DNA of 64,000 nt. Source: Aquimarina algiphila. GTDB lineage: Bacteria > Bacteroidota > Bacteroidia > Flavobacteriales > Flavobacteriaceae. The DNA lies in contig NZ_VLNR01000024.1 in assembly GCF_007489275.1 (NCBI RefSeq), positions 22,548 through 86,547 on the forward strand. Reading direction: 5' to 3'. Below are positions 33,534-43,306 of this stretch, in pieces (the stretch's first letter is position 1; the number at the start of each line of letters is the position of its first letter). Below the pieces are notes generated by a model. It had not been told where the DNA came from. It did not search any database and saw only the letters and a list, made by a program, of their open reading frames with translations. Made by a program: the position numbers and the translations under genes.

Positions 33534-35462
33534 TTATTCTAATGTATATATCACCTTATTTCCTGAAAACTCTGCAAAAACACCTTTAAACATACCATTT
33601 ACATGTTTAATAAGATGATCTGATGATATTAAGTTTATTTTTTGAGGTTGAATTACAGAAAAACGTATGTTCTTTTCCTGGAGTACTAGCTCTACAAAAC
33701 GATCTGAAATTTGGCTTTTAACCTTATTTTTCCCATCATTAATAAGCATTGGCCACGAAATACGTTTTTTTCCTTCAAAACCTTTGAACTCGGTTTCAAC
33801 GATTATTTTATGGTCTTTTATTGAAATGATTTCGGTAATAGATTGTGATTTTTCAGGAGCTATGTCATAGGTAATTTTAAACTCCACACTGTGAGTGTTT
33901 TCTTCTAAAATCTCAACATTAGACGGGTCCATTTTAAGCTCGGCTAAGGAACTCCAAGTACCATCAGAGTTTTCCCATAAAGGTCCTGTAGCCATATATG
34001 TATTTTCCCCACTAAAGAGAGGTGCGATCCCATTTGAAGGACCTAACTGGGGATGTCCTCCTTTGATATGTGATCGAATAATTCCTGTTGGGTTATATTT
34101 TTGATCTCCATTAGTCTCATATTCCAGATAGGTTCCGTTGGCATTTGCAAATATTTTATGAAACGGTTTTAATATTGGAATTACGAATCCTCCTATATCC
34201 GAAGGAGCAGGTAATTCATTTATTTCATCATTAGAGAATTGCCATGCCTGAGCTAGCATCGAAGTTGCTAACATATTATAGCAAGTGTGTACAGAATATC
34301 TTTCGTATCCATGTTTATTTTCTATCGGAAATCTGTTTTTTACAATATAACCAGAACCATCTTCTCTTATCCATTGTTTAATAGAATTAAGAGATAACAT
34401 CGCTGCTCTTTTAAAAGCACCTGCTTCTTCTTTTTTTCCTAAATCTGAATATGCTGAAGCATAAATTTCAAACAAAACACATTGTTCTGCTTCATTCCAA
34501 ATATGGTGACTACTTCTATACCCTGCCGGAAGCTCTCCAAAAGGAGATTGAAGGAACATTGATGTCCATGCACCTCTCCATAGGTTATCTTGTAATACTT
34601 CGGCATGTTTTCCTTTATATCCTAGTTGTAAGACCCCTGCTAAATAATGTCGGGCAAAAAGATCGTATGATAAAGGATTTCCTCCTTCATTATACATTCC
34701 CGAGTTCGTGAAATTAGAAAGTTGGAAGCCTAACATCCTCTCTACATACTCATGAGAGGTAAACTTATTTTTAGCTCTTAAAAATTCTCCAGAGGCATGC
34801 ACCAAAATCCAATTCATTGCCTTTTCTTTATTATAAAAAGCATATAATTTGGAAATGTCGATGGATTTTAAACTTGTATTCCAGGAATTTAAAACCTCTT
34901 TATTTACAAAAGGTTTAAAGTTTTCGTAAGCTAACATCACTGGCCAAGTGTAAAAATCTCCATGATTTCCATTCACTCGATTGTTAACCATATCGTTTAA
35001 TGATTCAGTTAATGCTTTTACACCACTTTCAAAAAGAGGATCTGTTTTTTTTAATTTTCCTGAAAAAGCTAACACTGCTACACTATGTGCAAAACAGGGG
35101 GTGGTATAATATTTTTCAACTTTTTCGACAGGGTCAATAATGCGACCTTTGCTATTTTGATATTTTAGCATGGCACGCACTTGCTTTTCGATAATTTCTA
35201 GATAATCATTCCTCTTCAACCCTGTAAGTTTAAAATCATTAAGATTATCTTGGTTTTTTAAAAACCTATTAATTTTTCCTGATAGCGGATGAGCCTCATT
35301 ACGAATAGTGGTACTTTGTACTACTTGAGGGATCAATCTGTTTGCTTTTTTAATATTCTCTTTAGAAATAGTTTTATTTTGGTTTTGACCATTTAAAAAA
35401 CTACTACAAGAAACTATAGTCAAAAAAAACGATAATAAAGAGATTTGTGATGCTCTTTTCAT
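33534..35462 (-). CDS. Lipoprotein, putative polysaccharide-acting enzyme
   Basis: 642 residues with a lipoprotein signal (ISLLSFFLTIVSCSS). Residues about 80-420 are helical and aromatic-rich, like an alpha/alpha toroid (YYTTPCFAHSVAVLAFSG, WRGAWTSMFLQSPFGELPAGYRSS, ERYSVHTCYNMLATSML); the rest is a beta-sandwich type domain. This two-part form is common to heparinase-like lyases and some hydrolases, and a lyase or hydrolase acting on uronate-containing glycans would suit the operon. The exact family is not recognised. It is the last gene of the uronate operon. Confidence 0.7.
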   Translation of the reverse strand: MKRASQISLLSFFLTIVSCSSFLNGQNQNKTISKENIKKANRLIPQVVQSTTIRNEAHPLSGKINRFLKNQDNLNDFKLTGLKRNDYLEIIEKQVRAMLKYQNSKGRIIDPVEKVEKYYTTPCFAHSVAVLAFSGKLKKTDPLFESGVKALTESLNDMVNNRVNGNHGDFYTWPVMLAYENFKPFVNKEVLNSWNTSLKSIDISKLYAFYNKEKAMNWILVHASGEFLRAKNKFTSHEYVERMLGFQLSNFTNSGMYNEGGNPLSYDLFARHYLAGVLQLGYKGKHAEVLQDNLWRGAWTSMFLQSPFGELPAGYRSSHHIWNEAEQCVLFEIYASAYSDLGKKEEAGAFKRAAMLSLNSIKQWIREDGSGYIVKNRFPIENKHGYERYSVHTCYNMLATSMLAQAWQFSNDEINELPAPSDIGGFVIPILKPFHKIFANANGTYLEYETNGDQKYNPTGIIRSHIKGGHPQLGPSNGIAPLFSGENTYMATGPLWENSDGTWSSLAELKMDPSNVEILEENTHSVEFKITYDIAPEKSQSITEIISIKDHKIIVETEFKGFEGKKRISWPMLINDGKNKVKSQISDRFVELVLQEKNIRFSVIQPQKINLISSDHLIKHVNGMFKGVFAEFSGNKVIYTLE

Positions 35463-35474
35463 GGGGACTTTAGT

Positions 35475-36722
35475 TTAAATATTAGCGAGGTCTTTTAGTA
35501 AACCTTCAACACCTAAGCTACTAACATACAACGTAAATGCCATAATCAATATCAATATAATGATGTCATGTATTTTGTTTACATTCGATTTCATTAGTGA
35601 CTTTTTACAAGTTAAGTAAAATACAGACCCTATAGTTATGGGTAATACTATGGCTATACTAGCTTGCGATAGCATTAAAATAAATACAGGTCTAAAACCT
35701 AGACCTATCCCTAAAATACTTGATAATGTTAAAAGTAATACGATTACTCGAGAACTTACTGTTTTTGTATTTCTTTCCTGTTCTTTATAATCTATAATGA
35801 GCCACGGAATTACAAGCGTATTGGGGAGGTGAGAAGATAAACCCGCGGCAAGAATACCTATAACAAAAACCCCTAGAGCGGCTTTACCAGCAATAGGTTC
35901 CATTAAAGGAATCATTTCTGCAACATTATTTAAGCTTAAACCTTTAACATGTAAAGTCGAAGCAGCGGTAATTAGTATAGCAGAACTAATAATAAACATT
36001 AAAGAGGCACTTACAAATGCATCACGTTTCTGCAGTTTATTGTCTGACATATCCCAACCTGTGTCCTTTACAATTTGTGACCGAATTACAAAGGCAAATA
36101 CCGACACTGTAGTTCCCACCATACCAGCTATAATAATAAATGGACTATTATCACTACCTTCTGCAGTTTGTGGAAATCTTGGAATAAACCCTTTTACCAA
36201 CTTGGATATAGATGGAAAATTTATAAACATGGTAGTAACAAAAGCTAAAGCCATAATTGCTACCAAAATGGCTAAAACCTTTTCGAAGAACTCATAATTT
36301 CCAAACCAAATAAGAACATAAATTAACACTCCAATTAAGATTGCCCACGATAAAGATGAAATATTCCATGGCAAAACAGCTTCTGACCATTCTGCCATTA
36401 CATCTGCCATAATGCCCAACAAGCCAGTAAGCGCACTAACTATTATAGTAGATAAGGCAACAATTAACACAATTGCTAAAGCGGGGTGGATGTGTTTTTT
36501 AATCCCTTGAATAACGGTTTCTTTAGTCACCATAGTATAGCGACTAAAAAGCGTAATTAAATAATACGTCATAACACAACTTACTAGAACAGTCCACAGA
36601 AGATCTAGACCAAAATTAGCCCCAGCTTTAGACATAGAAGTTACACTTCCTGTTCCGACATTATATCCTATTAAGAATATTCCCGGTAAAACACTGACTA
36701 GTATTTTTTTGAATTTTGACAT
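35475..36722 (-). CDS. Nramp-related transporter without the metal-binding motifs
   Basis: 415 residues, about eleven membrane helices, with the Nramp overall form (LPGIFLIGYNVGTGSV at TM1, MSKAGANFGLDLLWT after it). Where metal transporters have DPGN in TM1 this protein has YNVGTG, and the TM6 MPH motif is replaced around GMVGTTVSVFAFVIRS. The residues that hold Mn or Fe are therefore missing. Its place between kduD and the lipoprotein, 12 bp from the latter, suggests uptake of a uronate or its breakdown product instead of a metal; that is inference. Confidence 0.78.
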   Translation of the reverse strand: MSKFKKILVSVLPGIFLIGYNVGTGSVTSMSKAGANFGLDLLWTVLVSCVMTYYLITLFSRYTMVTKETVIQGIKKHIHPALAIVLIVALSTIIVSALTGLLGIMADVMAEWSEAVLPWNISSLSWAILIGVLIYVLIWFGNYEFFEKVLAILVAIMALAFVTTMFINFPSISKLVKGFIPRFPQTAEGSDNSPFIIIAGMVGTTVSVFAFVIRSQIVKDTGWDMSDNKLQKRDAFVSASLMFIISSAILITAASTLHVKGLSLNNVAEMIPLMEPIAGKAALGVFVIGILAAGLSSHLPNTLVIPWLIIDYKEQERNTKTVSSRVIVLLLTLSSILGIGLGFRPVFILMLSQASIAIVLPITIGSVFYLTCKKSLMKSNVNKIHDIIILILIMAFTLYVSSLGVEGLLKDLANI

Positions 36723-36846
36723 ATTAACTTTTTTAGGAAAGAAAATACCGTTTCAAATCTAAAACGGTTTTTCTTTTTTTGTATTTAAAATAAAAGGCTA
36801 ATCTGTTATGGAATAATTTTTTGAGATAGTTCGTTTTTGTTGTTAG

Positions 36847-37644
36847 TTAATTATTCTCGTTTTCCATGTACCCCATATTAGCTGTAATACCGCCATCTAC
36901 ATAAATGATTTGTCCATTAATAAAATCTCCTGCTTTTGAAGACAATAAAATAGCAGTACCAGATAAGTCTTCTACAACACCCCATCGTGCAGCAGGGGTT
37001 CTTGTCATTATTAAGTTATTAAATGGATGTCCTTTACTAGCATATTCTTCGGTCTTTGCAGTTTTGATATATCCCGGTGCAATACCATTGACCTGGATGT
37101 TGTGTTTACCCCATTCTACGCACATATTTTTGGTAAGCATAGCTAAACCGCCTTTTGCAGAAGCATAGGCCGAAACCGAGTTGCGACCATACGTACTCAT
37201 TAAGGAACAAATGTTGACTATTTTTCCTTCTTTTTTGGTAATCATATCAGGAACTACAGCTTTTGAGACTAAAAATGTAGAAACAAGATTGATATCTAAA
37301 ACTTCCTTGAAATCCTTTTCTTCCATTTCTAAAATTGGTGTACGCTTAATAATTCCAGCGTTATTGATAAGAATATCAATAGAACCTATTTCTTTTTTTA
37401 TAGTTTTGATACTTACGTTTACTGCTTTTTCATCACTGACATCAAAAGCAATAGCAAATACATCAAATCCTTTTTCTTTAAAATCTTTTTTTGCTTGGTC
37501 CAGTTTTTCTTTGGATCTTCCATTGATGCAGACTTTAGCACCAGCTTGTGCTAAACTAAGTGCTAAATCTTTTCCTATTCCGTCTGAACCTCCTGTAACT
37601 AAAGCAACTTTGTTATCTAATTTGAAACTATCTAAAATCCCCAT
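36847..37644 (-). CDS. kduD: 2-dehydro-3-deoxy-D-gluconate 5-dehydrogenase (KduD-like SDR)
   Basis: 265 residues of the classical SDR type: TGGSDGIGKDLA (NAD site), LINNAGIIKRTPI, the catalytic YASAKGG and a closing INGQIIYVDGGITANMGY. KduD reduces 5-keto-4-deoxyuronate-derived diketogluconate to KDG. Assignment as KduD rests on the sequence together with kduI only 1 bp away; a gluconate 5-dehydrogenase would look similar. A 124-bp gap separates it from the transporter gene downstream. Confidence 0.87.
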   Translation of the reverse strand: MGILDSFKLDNKVALVTGGSDGIGKDLALSLAQAGAKVCINGRSKEKLDQAKKDFKEKGFDVFAIAFDVSDEKAVNVSIKTIKKEIGSIDILINNAGIIKRTPILEMEEKDFKEVLDINLVSTFLVSKAVVPDMITKKEGKIVNICSLMSTYGRNSVSAYASAKGGLAMLTKNMCVEWGKHNIQVNGIAPGYIKTAKTEEYASKGHPFNNLIMTRTPAARWGVVEDLSGTAILLSSKAGDFINGQIIYVDGGITANMGYMENENN

Positions 37645-37645
37645 A

Positions 37646-38491
37646 TTATTTCAATTCTATTGCTTTTATAGCATCCATATCTGTGAAGTCTAAGTTTTCG
37701 CCAGCCATTCCCCAAACAAAGCTATAGCTCGAAGTTCCAGAAGCACAGTGTATAGACCAAGGTGGAGAAATAACTGCTTGCTCGTTGGTCATCCAAATAT
37801 GTCTGGTTTGTGTAGCTTCGCCCATAAAATGACTAATCGCATGATTTTTAGGAAGATCTATATATAAGTATACTTCCATACGGCGATTATGCGTATGTGG
37901 GGGCATCGTATTCCAAATACTACCGGGTTTTAGTTTTGTAATCCCCATTTGTAACTGACAAGTTTGTACACTCGCCGCAACGATGTATTGGAAGATTTGA
38001 CGCTCATTAGCGTCATTCGAATTTCCTAGATCTAAAGTAATTCTGTCTTTAAGCTCAATCTTTTTTATAGGATAAGCTTGATGAGCAGGGGCAGAATTAA
38101 TATAAAATTTAGCAGGGTTACTGCCAGATTTACTTTTTAAGATTATAGACTTGGTATTTTTTCCAATATAAATTCCTTCCATAGGAAGTAGAACGATTTC
38201 TTTTCCATCTACCTCTACAATTCCTTCTCCTCCTATATTGATCATTCCAACTTCTCTACGATCACAAAAGTGTGATGCTTTAAGTGGATCGATAGGATCT
38301 AATGATAGTGATTTTGAAACTGGAACAGCACCACCTGCGATAAAGCGGTCGTTCATAGTATACGTCAATACTATTTTATCTGTTTCAAAGTTTTTTTCAA
38401 TTAAAAACTGTTCTCTAAGTCTATCGGTGTCATAATTTTTTACATCGGCTGGATGTGCCGCGTAACGTTCTTCATAAGTGATATGATCCAT
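37646..38491 (-). CDS. kduI: 5-dehydro-4-deoxy-D-glucuronate isomerase
   Basis: 281 residues of the cupin-fold KduI family, which isomerises the 4,5-unsaturated uronate product to 3-deoxy-D-glycero-2,5-hexodiulosonate. The zinc ligands are seen in MPPHTHNRRMEVYLY and in the later SIHCASGTSSYSFVWGMAGEN. The start MDHITYEERYAAHP is typical. It lies 4 bp after the GH105 gene and 1 bp before kduD, so the three are one operon. Confidence 0.94.
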   Translation of the reverse strand: MDHITYEERYAAHPADVKNYDTDRLREQFLIEKNFETDKIVLTYTMNDRFIAGGAVPVSKSLSLDPIDPLKASHFCDRREVGMINIGGEGIVEVDGKEIVLLPMEGIYIGKNTKSIILKSKSGSNPAKFYINSAPAHQAYPIKKIELKDRITLDLGNSNDANERQIFQYIVAASVQTCQLQMGITKLKPGSIWNTMPPHTHNRRMEVYLYIDLPKNHAISHFMGEATQTRHIWMTNEQAVISPPWSIHCASGTSSYSFVWGMAGENLDFTDMDAIKAIELK

Positions 38492-38495
38492 TTTC

Positions 38496-39620
38496 TTATT
38501 TTCCTTTAAGGTTCATTTTATACATTTCACTAGCTGCTAATAAGAACGTTCCCGTAACATATTCGTGAGAATCGTCTTTAGAAAGATTTACGGGTTGGTC
38601 TCCTACCAATTGTCCCCATTGTACTTTTCCTTCTTTACTAATTTCATCAGTCACAGATTTCCATGCTTTTTTAACTATAGGTAAGTACTCTTCTTTATTT
38701 AAAATTCCATTATTTATACCATAAGCAAGTCCATAGATAAAGAAGCTGGTTCCACTTGTTTCTTTAAAAGGTGCATGATCTGGATTTGCTAAGTTTGGAT
38801 ACCAAAACCCTTCTTTAGCTTGACATTCTTTTAAAGCTGCTGCCATACTTTTAAGTACGGATTCATAGCGCTTATAATTACCGTGCTCCATTGGTAAATA
38901 CTCTAAAATTCTTGCAATACCAGCCATAGCCCAACCATTCCCTCTCGACCATACTATTTTTTTGCCATTTTTGTTTGAAGGAAAAAAGCGTTTATCTCTA
39001 TAAAACAGATTAGTATCTGTATTGTATAATTTACCATAAACATCCCAAAACATAGCATCCATCCAGTCAGAATATTTTTGATCTCCAGTAACATTATACA
39101 GCATCGCTAAGGTCGGTGGCCCTGTAAATAAAGCATCTACATATCGTGTGCCATTTTCATAATACCATTGATGCGGGTTCCCTTTTGGATTTCTAAGATT
39201 TGGATTATCTAAATGGTCAATAACTCCTCTGATCTTACTCTTTTCTGGTTTTGCCATATAAGACTGAATCATAGATTGTCCTACAGTTAATAAATTAGCT
39301 CCACTTGCAGGGTGCACTGGAGGTAGTGTGGGTACTTTCCATTTTAAAGATGTACATAATTTATCTGTTTGCTCTAAATAGGTTTTATCTTCTGTTGCAA
39401 AATAACACGCCATTACCCCAGCATAATACGTTCCTCGTATCCAATTATCATCATACTCTTTCCAAGGGTGATTTAATTGATACGTATTTACTCTATCTAT
39501 AAGCTCCTTAATTTGAGGTCGCTCATAAATAGATTGTGCCATAAGGTTAGATGCTACGAAAAGAATCACGAAGAATATCGCAAATGTTTTAGTAGTAAAA
39601 TTTAGCATTCCTTTTTTCAT
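38496..39620 (-). CDS. GH105/GH88-type unsaturated uronyl hydrolase
   Basis: 374 residues with a signal peptide (FAIFFVILFVASNLMAQ). It shows GH105 features: the TGPPTLAMLYNVTGDQKYSD segment, FYRDKRF, SRGNGWAMAGIARIL and GTSFFIYGLAYGINNG. These enzymes remove the 4,5-unsaturated uronic acid left at the non-reducing end by polysaccharide lyases (rhamnogalacturonan, ulvan and similar). It opens the operon and supplies the substrate for KduI. Which glycan is used cannot be told from the sequence. Confidence 0.9.
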   Translation of the reverse strand: MKKGMLNFTTKTFAIFFVILFVASNLMAQSIYERPQIKELIDRVNTYQLNHPWKEYDDNWIRGTYYAGVMACYFATEDKTYLEQTDKLCTSLKWKVPTLPPVHPASGANLLTVGQSMIQSYMAKPEKSKIRGVIDHLDNPNLRNPKGNPHQWYYENGTRYVDALFTGPPTLAMLYNVTGDQKYSDWMDAMFWDVYGKLYNTDTNLFYRDKRFFPSNKNGKKIVWSRGNGWAMAGIARILEYLPMEHGNYKRYESVLKSMAAALKECQAKEGFWYPNLANPDHAPFKETSGTSFFIYGLAYGINNGILNKEEYLPIVKKAWKSVTDEISKEGKVQWGQLVGDQPVNLSKDDSHEYVTGTFLLAASEMYKMNLKGK

Positions 39621-39969
39621 TATGGTTTATTTATTATTTGACAATTATGATGCTATAGTATTCTTAATTAGATTCTTTAATTTATTACAGGAATCATTTT
39701 ACTCCAGAATTACATCAAGAAAGAATAGTACAAACTTAGGGTTAGCGTGTTCTTAGTAGTATATAGATTTTGATATGTTATATATTAATATTATCATTTT
39801 ACATCTGCTCACTCATTATTTTGATAATATTCATGTATTTCTTAGGGAGAGATTTCTAAAATATATTCTGGGCAGAAGGTAAATACCGAAAAGTCAACAT
39901 GCTTTATTATAATTTACTTTTACGAGCTGCTACTAGTCAAATCCTAATACTTTTATGCCTTAAACCAAT
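39621..39969. other. Spacer upstream of the uronate operon
   Basis: 349 bases between the GH105 start and the end of the AraC regulator gene. No gene is supported. It should hold the operon promoter and operator; I could not define either. Confidence 0.4.
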
Positions 39970-40842
39970 TTAGTAGTTTACGATCATATTAGATTTACGA
40001 TATTGATTTGGAGTTACTCCTTTGGCTCTTTTAAAAATTTGAGAAAAAGCTGAAGGATTATTAAACCCTGATTCATAGCATATCTGCATAATGGTAACAT
40101 TACTTTCTAAAAGCATTTTACATGCAAATTCAACCCTTACTTCATATAAAAATTCACTATAACTCTTTTTGACTGCATTTTTGAAATAACGACAAAAGGC
40201 ACTTTTTGATAAATTCGCAACATTAGAAATTTCATCAAGAGAGATATTCTTTGTAAAATTCAGCATAGTATGCTGAATAATCTTATTCATTCGGTCTTTT
40301 TCCTTGGGGTTGGAAGATTTATGCAAATCAAAGTTCGATAATACCTCAACTTCTTCGGATTTAGAAATTAAACTCAAAATTTGGATCAAAGATGCCATTT
40401 GCTCCAAAGAGGATTGATCGAGCATTTTGTGTAAAATATTACTAATAATTTCATTTGTTTTTCCTTCAATATGAAGTCCTCCTGAAGCTTTCTCAAACAC
40501 TCTATTAATAGGATACACATCAGGTATTCTTAAAAAATCTTTTCCTGCAAAATCAGGATAAAATTTTAGCACAATAGCCTTAGTCAATAAATCCGTGTCT
40601 TTTTCATAAAATTGTTGATCACTTTTCCATACATGAGTAAGTTCTTCTCCTACCAAAACCATATCCCCTTTTTGATATGATTTAATACTACTTCCTACAT
40701 ATCTTGTCCCGTAACCTTCAATAATATAAGCTAATTCTTTATGATAGTGTAATGGATTCAAAAAAAATGGTAATTCAAAATAGGATACTGAAATCCCAAA
40801 ATTAGAAGTACGGTCTGAGGAAAGAAATTTAGGCTTAGGCAT
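39970..40842 (-). CDS. AraC family regulator with cupin sensor domain
   Basis: 290 residues: an N-terminal cupin (LPFFLNPLHYHKELAYIIEG near 23, with metal- or sugar-binding type histidines) and a C-terminal AraC domain (about 185-285; ISLDEISNVANLSKSAFCRYFK, TIMQICYESGFNNPSAFSQIFKRAKG). It sits between the uronate operon and the divergent DUF4861-RraA pair and is the likely activator of one or both. Confidence 0.9.
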   Translation of the reverse strand: MPKPKFLSSDRTSNFGISVSYFELPFFLNPLHYHKELAYIIEGYGTRYVGSSIKSYQKGDMVLVGEELTHVWKSDQQFYEKDTDLLTKAIVLKFYPDFAGKDFLRIPDVYPINRVFEKASGGLHIEGKTNEIISNILHKMLDQSSLEQMASLIQILSLISKSEEVEVLSNFDLHKSSNPKEKDRMNKIIQHTMLNFTKNISLDEISNVANLSKSAFCRYFKNAVKKSYSEFLYEVRVEFACKMLLESNVTIMQICYESGFNNPSAFSQIFKRAKGVTPNQYRKSNMIVNY

Positions 40843-40973
40843 TATATAAATTTTACCAAAAAAGATAAAAATAAATTATTAAATGCAAATATTCATAAAA
40901 TACTGGTTAATATCTATCTATTATTGTCAATATCATTTTCTTTTCTTTGATCCTTAAAATCAATGAATTTTTT

Positions 40974-42182
40974 ATGAAACATCATTTTTTAATACTCTTT
41001 ATAGTATACTATTTTGTTCCATCTCTACTAATCTCTTGTGAAGCAACTGACAAGTTATATACTATTACAACGGTTAACAATACTAATTTAAAAAGAGAGA
41101 AAGAAACTATAGAAATTCAATTAAAAGATGTACCAGAATTTTCTAAAGAAGAATATAATAATTTATCAATTTTTGACACTAAAAACAATCTAGTTGTATC
41201 ACAACTTGTTGATATAGATCAAGATTCAATACAAGATTATATTATTTTTCAAACTGATTTTAATCCTAATGAAACTAAAAAGTTTACACTTGTATATCAA
41301 AAAGAAACTCAACTAAATAATAAAGTTGATGTACATACTTTTTGCAGAATAGTTCCAGAAAGAATAGATGATTTTGCCTGGGAAAACGATAAAGTAGCAT
41401 TTAGAACCTATGGACCAAAATGCCAACAATTATTTGAAGAAGGAAAACCAGGGGGATTAATTTCTAGCGGAATTGATTGTTGGACAAAAAGAGTAGACTA
41501 TCCAATTATCAATAAATGGTACAAGGATTATTTAAATGGAAAATCGTATCATAAAGATCATGGAGAAGGTTATGATGCATACCATGTAGGAACTACCAGG
41601 GGTTGTGGTGGTGTCGCTCTCATTCATAACAACACCTATCTATTGACTAAAAACTTTACAAATTGGAAAATATTAGCAAATGGCCCAATTCGAAGTATTT
41701 TTGAATTAGAGTACGCCACTATAAAAGTTGGAAATTCTGAGGTAAGTGAAAAAAAAAGAATTTCTCTTGATTTAGGAACTCATCTATATCATTGCCAAAT
41801 ATCTTATACTTCTAAACGACAGCTCAGCAAAGCTGGTATTGGCTTGGCACTACATCAAGGTAAAGGAAAAACAACAATGAACAAAGCAGAAGGCTGGGTT
41901 TCTTATTGGGAACCTATGGAAGATTCGTACATTGGCACAGCCATATTGATCAATCCAAAATCAATAACTGATATAGCTATTAACGATACTTTATCTAAAG
42001 ATGAAAGTTTTAATAATCTTTGGGTCAATACCAAGATTCAAAAGAATCACTTCAGCTACTGGGCTGGCTTTGGATGGAAGAAAAGTGGTGATTTTAATAC
42101 TTCTAGAGACTGGGAAAACTATCTTAAAAAAGAAGCTTCTAAAAAAAATACCCCTATAGCAATTACACTCACGAAAAAATAA
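40974..42182 (+). CDS. DUF4861 family lipoprotein
   Basis: 402 residues from the ATG at 40974 (MKHHFLILFIVYY, a lipoprotein signal with lipobox LISC); the frame starts nine residues earlier at 40947. The body matches DUF4861, a family common in Bacteroidota polysaccharide loci: WENDKVAFRTYGPK, DYPIINKWYKDY, CGGVALIH, and SYWAGFGWKKSGDF near the end. The reaction is unknown to me. It lies 7 bp before the RraA-like gene and diverges from the AraC regulator of the locus. Confidence 0.8.
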   Translation: MKHHFLILFIVYYFVPSLLISCEATDKLYTITTVNNTNLKREKETIEIQLKDVPEFSKEEYNNLSIFDTKNNLVVSQLVDIDQDSIQDYIIFQTDFNPNETKKFTLVYQKETQLNNKVDVHTFCRIVPERIDDFAWENDKVAFRTYGPKCQQLFEEGKPGGLISSGIDCWTKRVDYPIINKWYKDYLNGKSYHKDHGEGYDAYHVGTTRGCGGVALIHNNTYLLTKNFTNWKILANGPIRSIFELEYATIKVGNSEVSEKKRISLDLGTHLYHCQISYTSKRQLSKAGIGLALHQGKGKTTMNKAEGWVSYWEPMEDSYIGTAILINPKSITDIAINDTLSKDESFNNLWVNTKIQKNHFSYWAGFGWKKSGDFNTSRDWENYLKKEASKKNTPIAITLTKK

Positions 42183-42189
42183 ATTTTAT

Positions 42190-42876
42190 ATGTGGAAATC
42201 AGATGATGAACTTTTTAGTATCGCCAAGAATGAACTTTTTACAGCCTTAGTTGGTGATATTTTAGATCAATTAGGGTATCAACATCAATTCTTAGACCCT
42301 GCCATCAAACCAGTTAAAAATGATATGGTGGTAATTGGCAGAGCAATGCCTGTATTAGAAGCTGATGTATTTGAAGAAACCTCCAAAGAAACGAATAATC
42401 CACTTATGAAAAAGCCTTTTGGTCTTATGTTTGAAGCTTTGGATAGTTTAAAAAAGAATGAAGTCTACATCTGTACAGGATCATCATTTTCATACGCTTT
42501 ATGGGGTGGATTGATGAGTACCAGGGCCATAAAATTAAATGCAGCAGGAGCTGTACTACATGGTTATTCTCGAGATACAAATGAAGTGGAAAAATTAAAT
42601 TTTCCAACCTTTTCTATTGGGACTTATGCTCAAGATCAAGGACCTCGAGGAAAAGTAATAGATTATAATATACCTATTGAGATAAACCATATAAGAATTA
42701 ATCCTGGGGACATTGTATATGGGGATCGAGATGGCGTACTTATTATCCCCAAGGTAGTTGAAAAAAAAGCTTTTGAAGGAGCTATAGAAAAAGCAAGAGG
42801 AGAGCAACTTGTAAAAAAGGCTTTAGAAAATGGAATGAGTACTGTTGATGCTTTTAATAAATTTGGAATTATGTAG
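42190..42876 (+). CDS. RraA-like / HMG-CHA aldolase family protein
   Basis: 228 residues with the RraA fold pattern: LVGDILDQLGYQHQFLDP, GGLMSTRAIKLNAAGAVLHGYSRD with the Arg-Asp pair used in the aldolase members, and NPGDIVYGDRDGVLIIPK. The family includes both the RNase E inhibitor RraA and metal-dependent aldolases of oxo acids. Next to uronate genes, and in a bacterium group without the E. coli RNase E target role, an aldolase or decarboxylase function is more likely. Confidence 0.82.
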   Translation: MWKSDDELFSIAKNELFTALVGDILDQLGYQHQFLDPAIKPVKNDMVVIGRAMPVLEADVFEETSKETNNPLMKKPFGLMFEALDSLKKNEVYICTGSSFSYALWGGLMSTRAIKLNAAGAVLHGYSRDTNEVEKLNFPTFSIGTYAQDQGPRGKVIDYNIPIEINHIRINPGDIVYGDRDGVLIIPKVVEKKAFEGAIEKARGEQLVKKALENGMSTVDAFNKFGIM

Positions 42877-42994
42877 TTTATTTTTTCAACTACTCAAACT
42901 CTAAAACATAGCATATTTATGTTTGCCTCATAGAATTTTTTAATCCTTAAAACAAAAACCTTCCAAATCAAATGATTAAAAAGGTTTCTAAAAA

Positions 42995-43046
42995 TACTTG
43001 AGGTAGGAATCCAATCTACACTACCGAAGTCACTAGATTTATTTCA
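42995..43046 (-). repeat. Degenerate copy of tRNA-Leu 3' fragment (left island boundary)
   Basis: This stretch aligns base by base over most of its length with the tRNA-Leu(CAA) fragment at 53134-53188, same orientation, including the exact core ACCGAAGTCACT. The T-stem and anticodon stem have lost pairing, so it is not a functional tRNA. It marks the left end of the 43-53 kb island. The remaining part of the 430-bp gap (42877-43306) holds no supported gene. Confidence 0.65.
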
Positions 43047-43261
43047 GTATAATAATCATGTACATGAACTTATACAACCCAATAAAAGCCTTTTAATAAG
43101 AGTATTAAAAAGCAACAACAAACGTGGATCATATAAGAATAAGGTATTGTAAAAGGAAAATAATACCGTAAAGTAATCATTTAATAAGAATTTCTATCCT
43201 ATTTTAGTCGAACACCAACATCATTTAATCATTAACCACGATTTTTTAAATTTGTTAATAA

Positions 43262-43281
43262 ATACTATGCCGGTATAGTAT
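43262..43281. promoter_or_regulatory. Near-perfect palindrome before the AraC gene
   Basis: ATACTATGCCGGTATAGTAT matches its own reverse complement at 18 of 20 positions and lies 25 bp upstream of the AraC start codon at 43307, a place suited to an operator. Confidence 0.4.
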
Positions 43282-43306
43282 AGCATTCAAAGGTAAAATC
43301 TAGGAA

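Noticed and set aside
37181..37693. 170-residue plus-strand frame opposite kduD
   Set aside because: It is the antisense shadow of kduD, rich in Ser/Leu/Phe as expected of an antisense translation.
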